Assembly: GCA_021806865.1 (NCBI GenBank)
Contig: JAKAPU010000196.1
Location: forward strand, 1 to 5,024
Length of the DNA: 5,024 nt
Source of the DNA: an archaeon
GTDB lineage: Archaea > Thermoproteota > Nitrososphaeria > Nitrososphaerales > CADDZS01
Direction: 5' to 3'
The notes under the pieces are model-generated. The model did not search any database and was not told where the DNA came from. It saw only the letters and a program-made list of their open reading frames with translations. A program made the position numbers and the translations under genes. Of the stretch, positions 4,657 through 5,024 are shown piece after piece (within the stretch, counting starts at the first letter, position 1; the number at the start of each line of letters is the position of its first letter).

Positions 4657-5024
4657 GTCAAGAGACAAGGTTCAAGACACTGAAGGACATTCCCAAGGAG
4701 GAAAATCTTGCTGCTGGATCTCCTCTATGCGCAGGCTGTGGCGGACTCCTCGCGCTGAGGTTGTTTCACAAAGCTCTAGGCGAAAACGTGGTCTGGGTTA
4801 ACGCGGCGGGCTGCATGTCGCTGTTGATGGTATACCCGTACTCGCCTCTGAAGTCGAACTGGATGTATACGGCATTTGCGAGTGCACCTGCAGGTGCTCA
4901 AGGAATAAGAGATGCACTGGATATACTGAAGGAAAAGGGTAAGCTGCCACCTTCCGAAGACCTCAAGGTCGCGGTTGTGACAGGAGACGGTGCTGCATAC
5001 GATATTGGTCTGCAGGCGACTAGA
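4653..5024 (+). CDS. porB: Pyruvate:ferredoxin oxidoreductase beta subunit (partial, N-terminal 124 aa)
   Basis: The frame is open from ATG 4653 to the right edge, giving 124 residues of a protein normally near 300. CAGCGG (26-31) supplies Cys26 and Cys29, and NAAGCM (50-55) supplies Cys54. The 2-residue and 24-residue gaps match the proximal [4Fe-4S] cluster ligands of the Desulfovibrio africanus enzyme (as I recall them, Cys812, 815 and 840); the fourth ligand would lie beyond the window. TGDGAAYDIGLQ (110-121) is the TPP diphosphate/Mg binding motif. The reaction is pyruvate + CoA + oxidised ferredoxin to acetyl-CoA + CO2 + reduced ferredoxin, reversible. This subunit supplies the diphosphate half of the TPP site and the first electron acceptor. 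It follows porA with a 4-base overlap and a good ribosome-binding site. The 3' end, the operon end and any later gene are outside the window. Confidence 0.96.
   Translation, partial: MSQETRFKTLKDIPKEENLAAGSPLCAGCGGLLALRLFHKALGENVVWVNAAGCMSLLMVYPYSPLKSNWMYTAFASAPAGAQGIRDALDILKEKGKLPPSEDLKVAVVTGDGAAYDIGLQATR

Noticed and set aside
1..5024. CRISPR array, insertion sequence, phage or defence genes
   Set aside because: No regularly spaced repeats, transposase, terminal repeats or defence-related domains are visible; the genes present are core metabolism.

Overview
The window looks like a piece of an archaeal chromosome with roughly balanced base composition. The case for Archaea is: a four-domain pyruvate:ferredoxin oxidoreductase (POR) split over several genes; AT-rich elements that read as TATA boxes rather than bacterial -35/-10 pairs; an oligo-T stretch as the only visible terminator; and a formate--tetrahydrofolate ligase that differs from the bacterial consensus at many active-site positions. 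The lineage cannot be fixed from this sequence alone. Thermoplasmata-like and Bathyarchaeia/Thermoproteota-like organisms are possibilities, and a bacterial origin is not strictly excluded.

Layout. Positions 1-55 hold the last 17 codons of a rightward gene ending in a hydrophobic helix, followed by an oligo-T terminator. Positions 56-570 (about 515 bases) contain no convincing protein gene. They do hold structured DNA: nested inverted repeats at 161-219, a 15-base dyad abutting a strong TATA-like box at 251-274, repeated C tracts at 368-389 and a 12-base palindrome at 476-487. Positions 571-2244 on the minus strand encode Fhs (557 aa, TTG start). Positions 2245-2524 are a 280-base divergent promoter region with a TTATCA/TGATAA dyad and TATA-like elements. 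Positions 2525-5024 on the plus strand carry the POR operon in the order gamma-delta fusion, alpha, beta. The genes are joined by 4-base ATGA overlaps, and beta runs off the right edge.

How the genes work together. POR interconverts pyruvate plus CoA and acetyl-CoA plus CO2, exchanging two electrons with ferredoxin. The gamma-delta protein supplies the gamma domain and two [4Fe-4S] clusters, alpha carries much of the thiamine diphosphate (TPP) and pyruvate site, and beta carries the TPP diphosphate-binding motif and the proximal cluster cysteines. Fhs activates formate with ATP to 10-formyl-tetrahydrofolate. The divergent pair therefore places a one-carbon (formate/folate) entry step beside the central acetyl-CoA/pyruvate step. 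This fits an anaerobic or microaerobic ferredoxin-based metabolism, but no other Wood-Ljungdahl gene is visible, so acetogenesis cannot be claimed.

No unmistakably new multi-gene system is visible. The points most worth a second look are the non-canonical Fhs active site, the dyad/TATA unit and competing hairpins in the gene-free 515 bases, and the operator-like dyad between fhs and the por operon.
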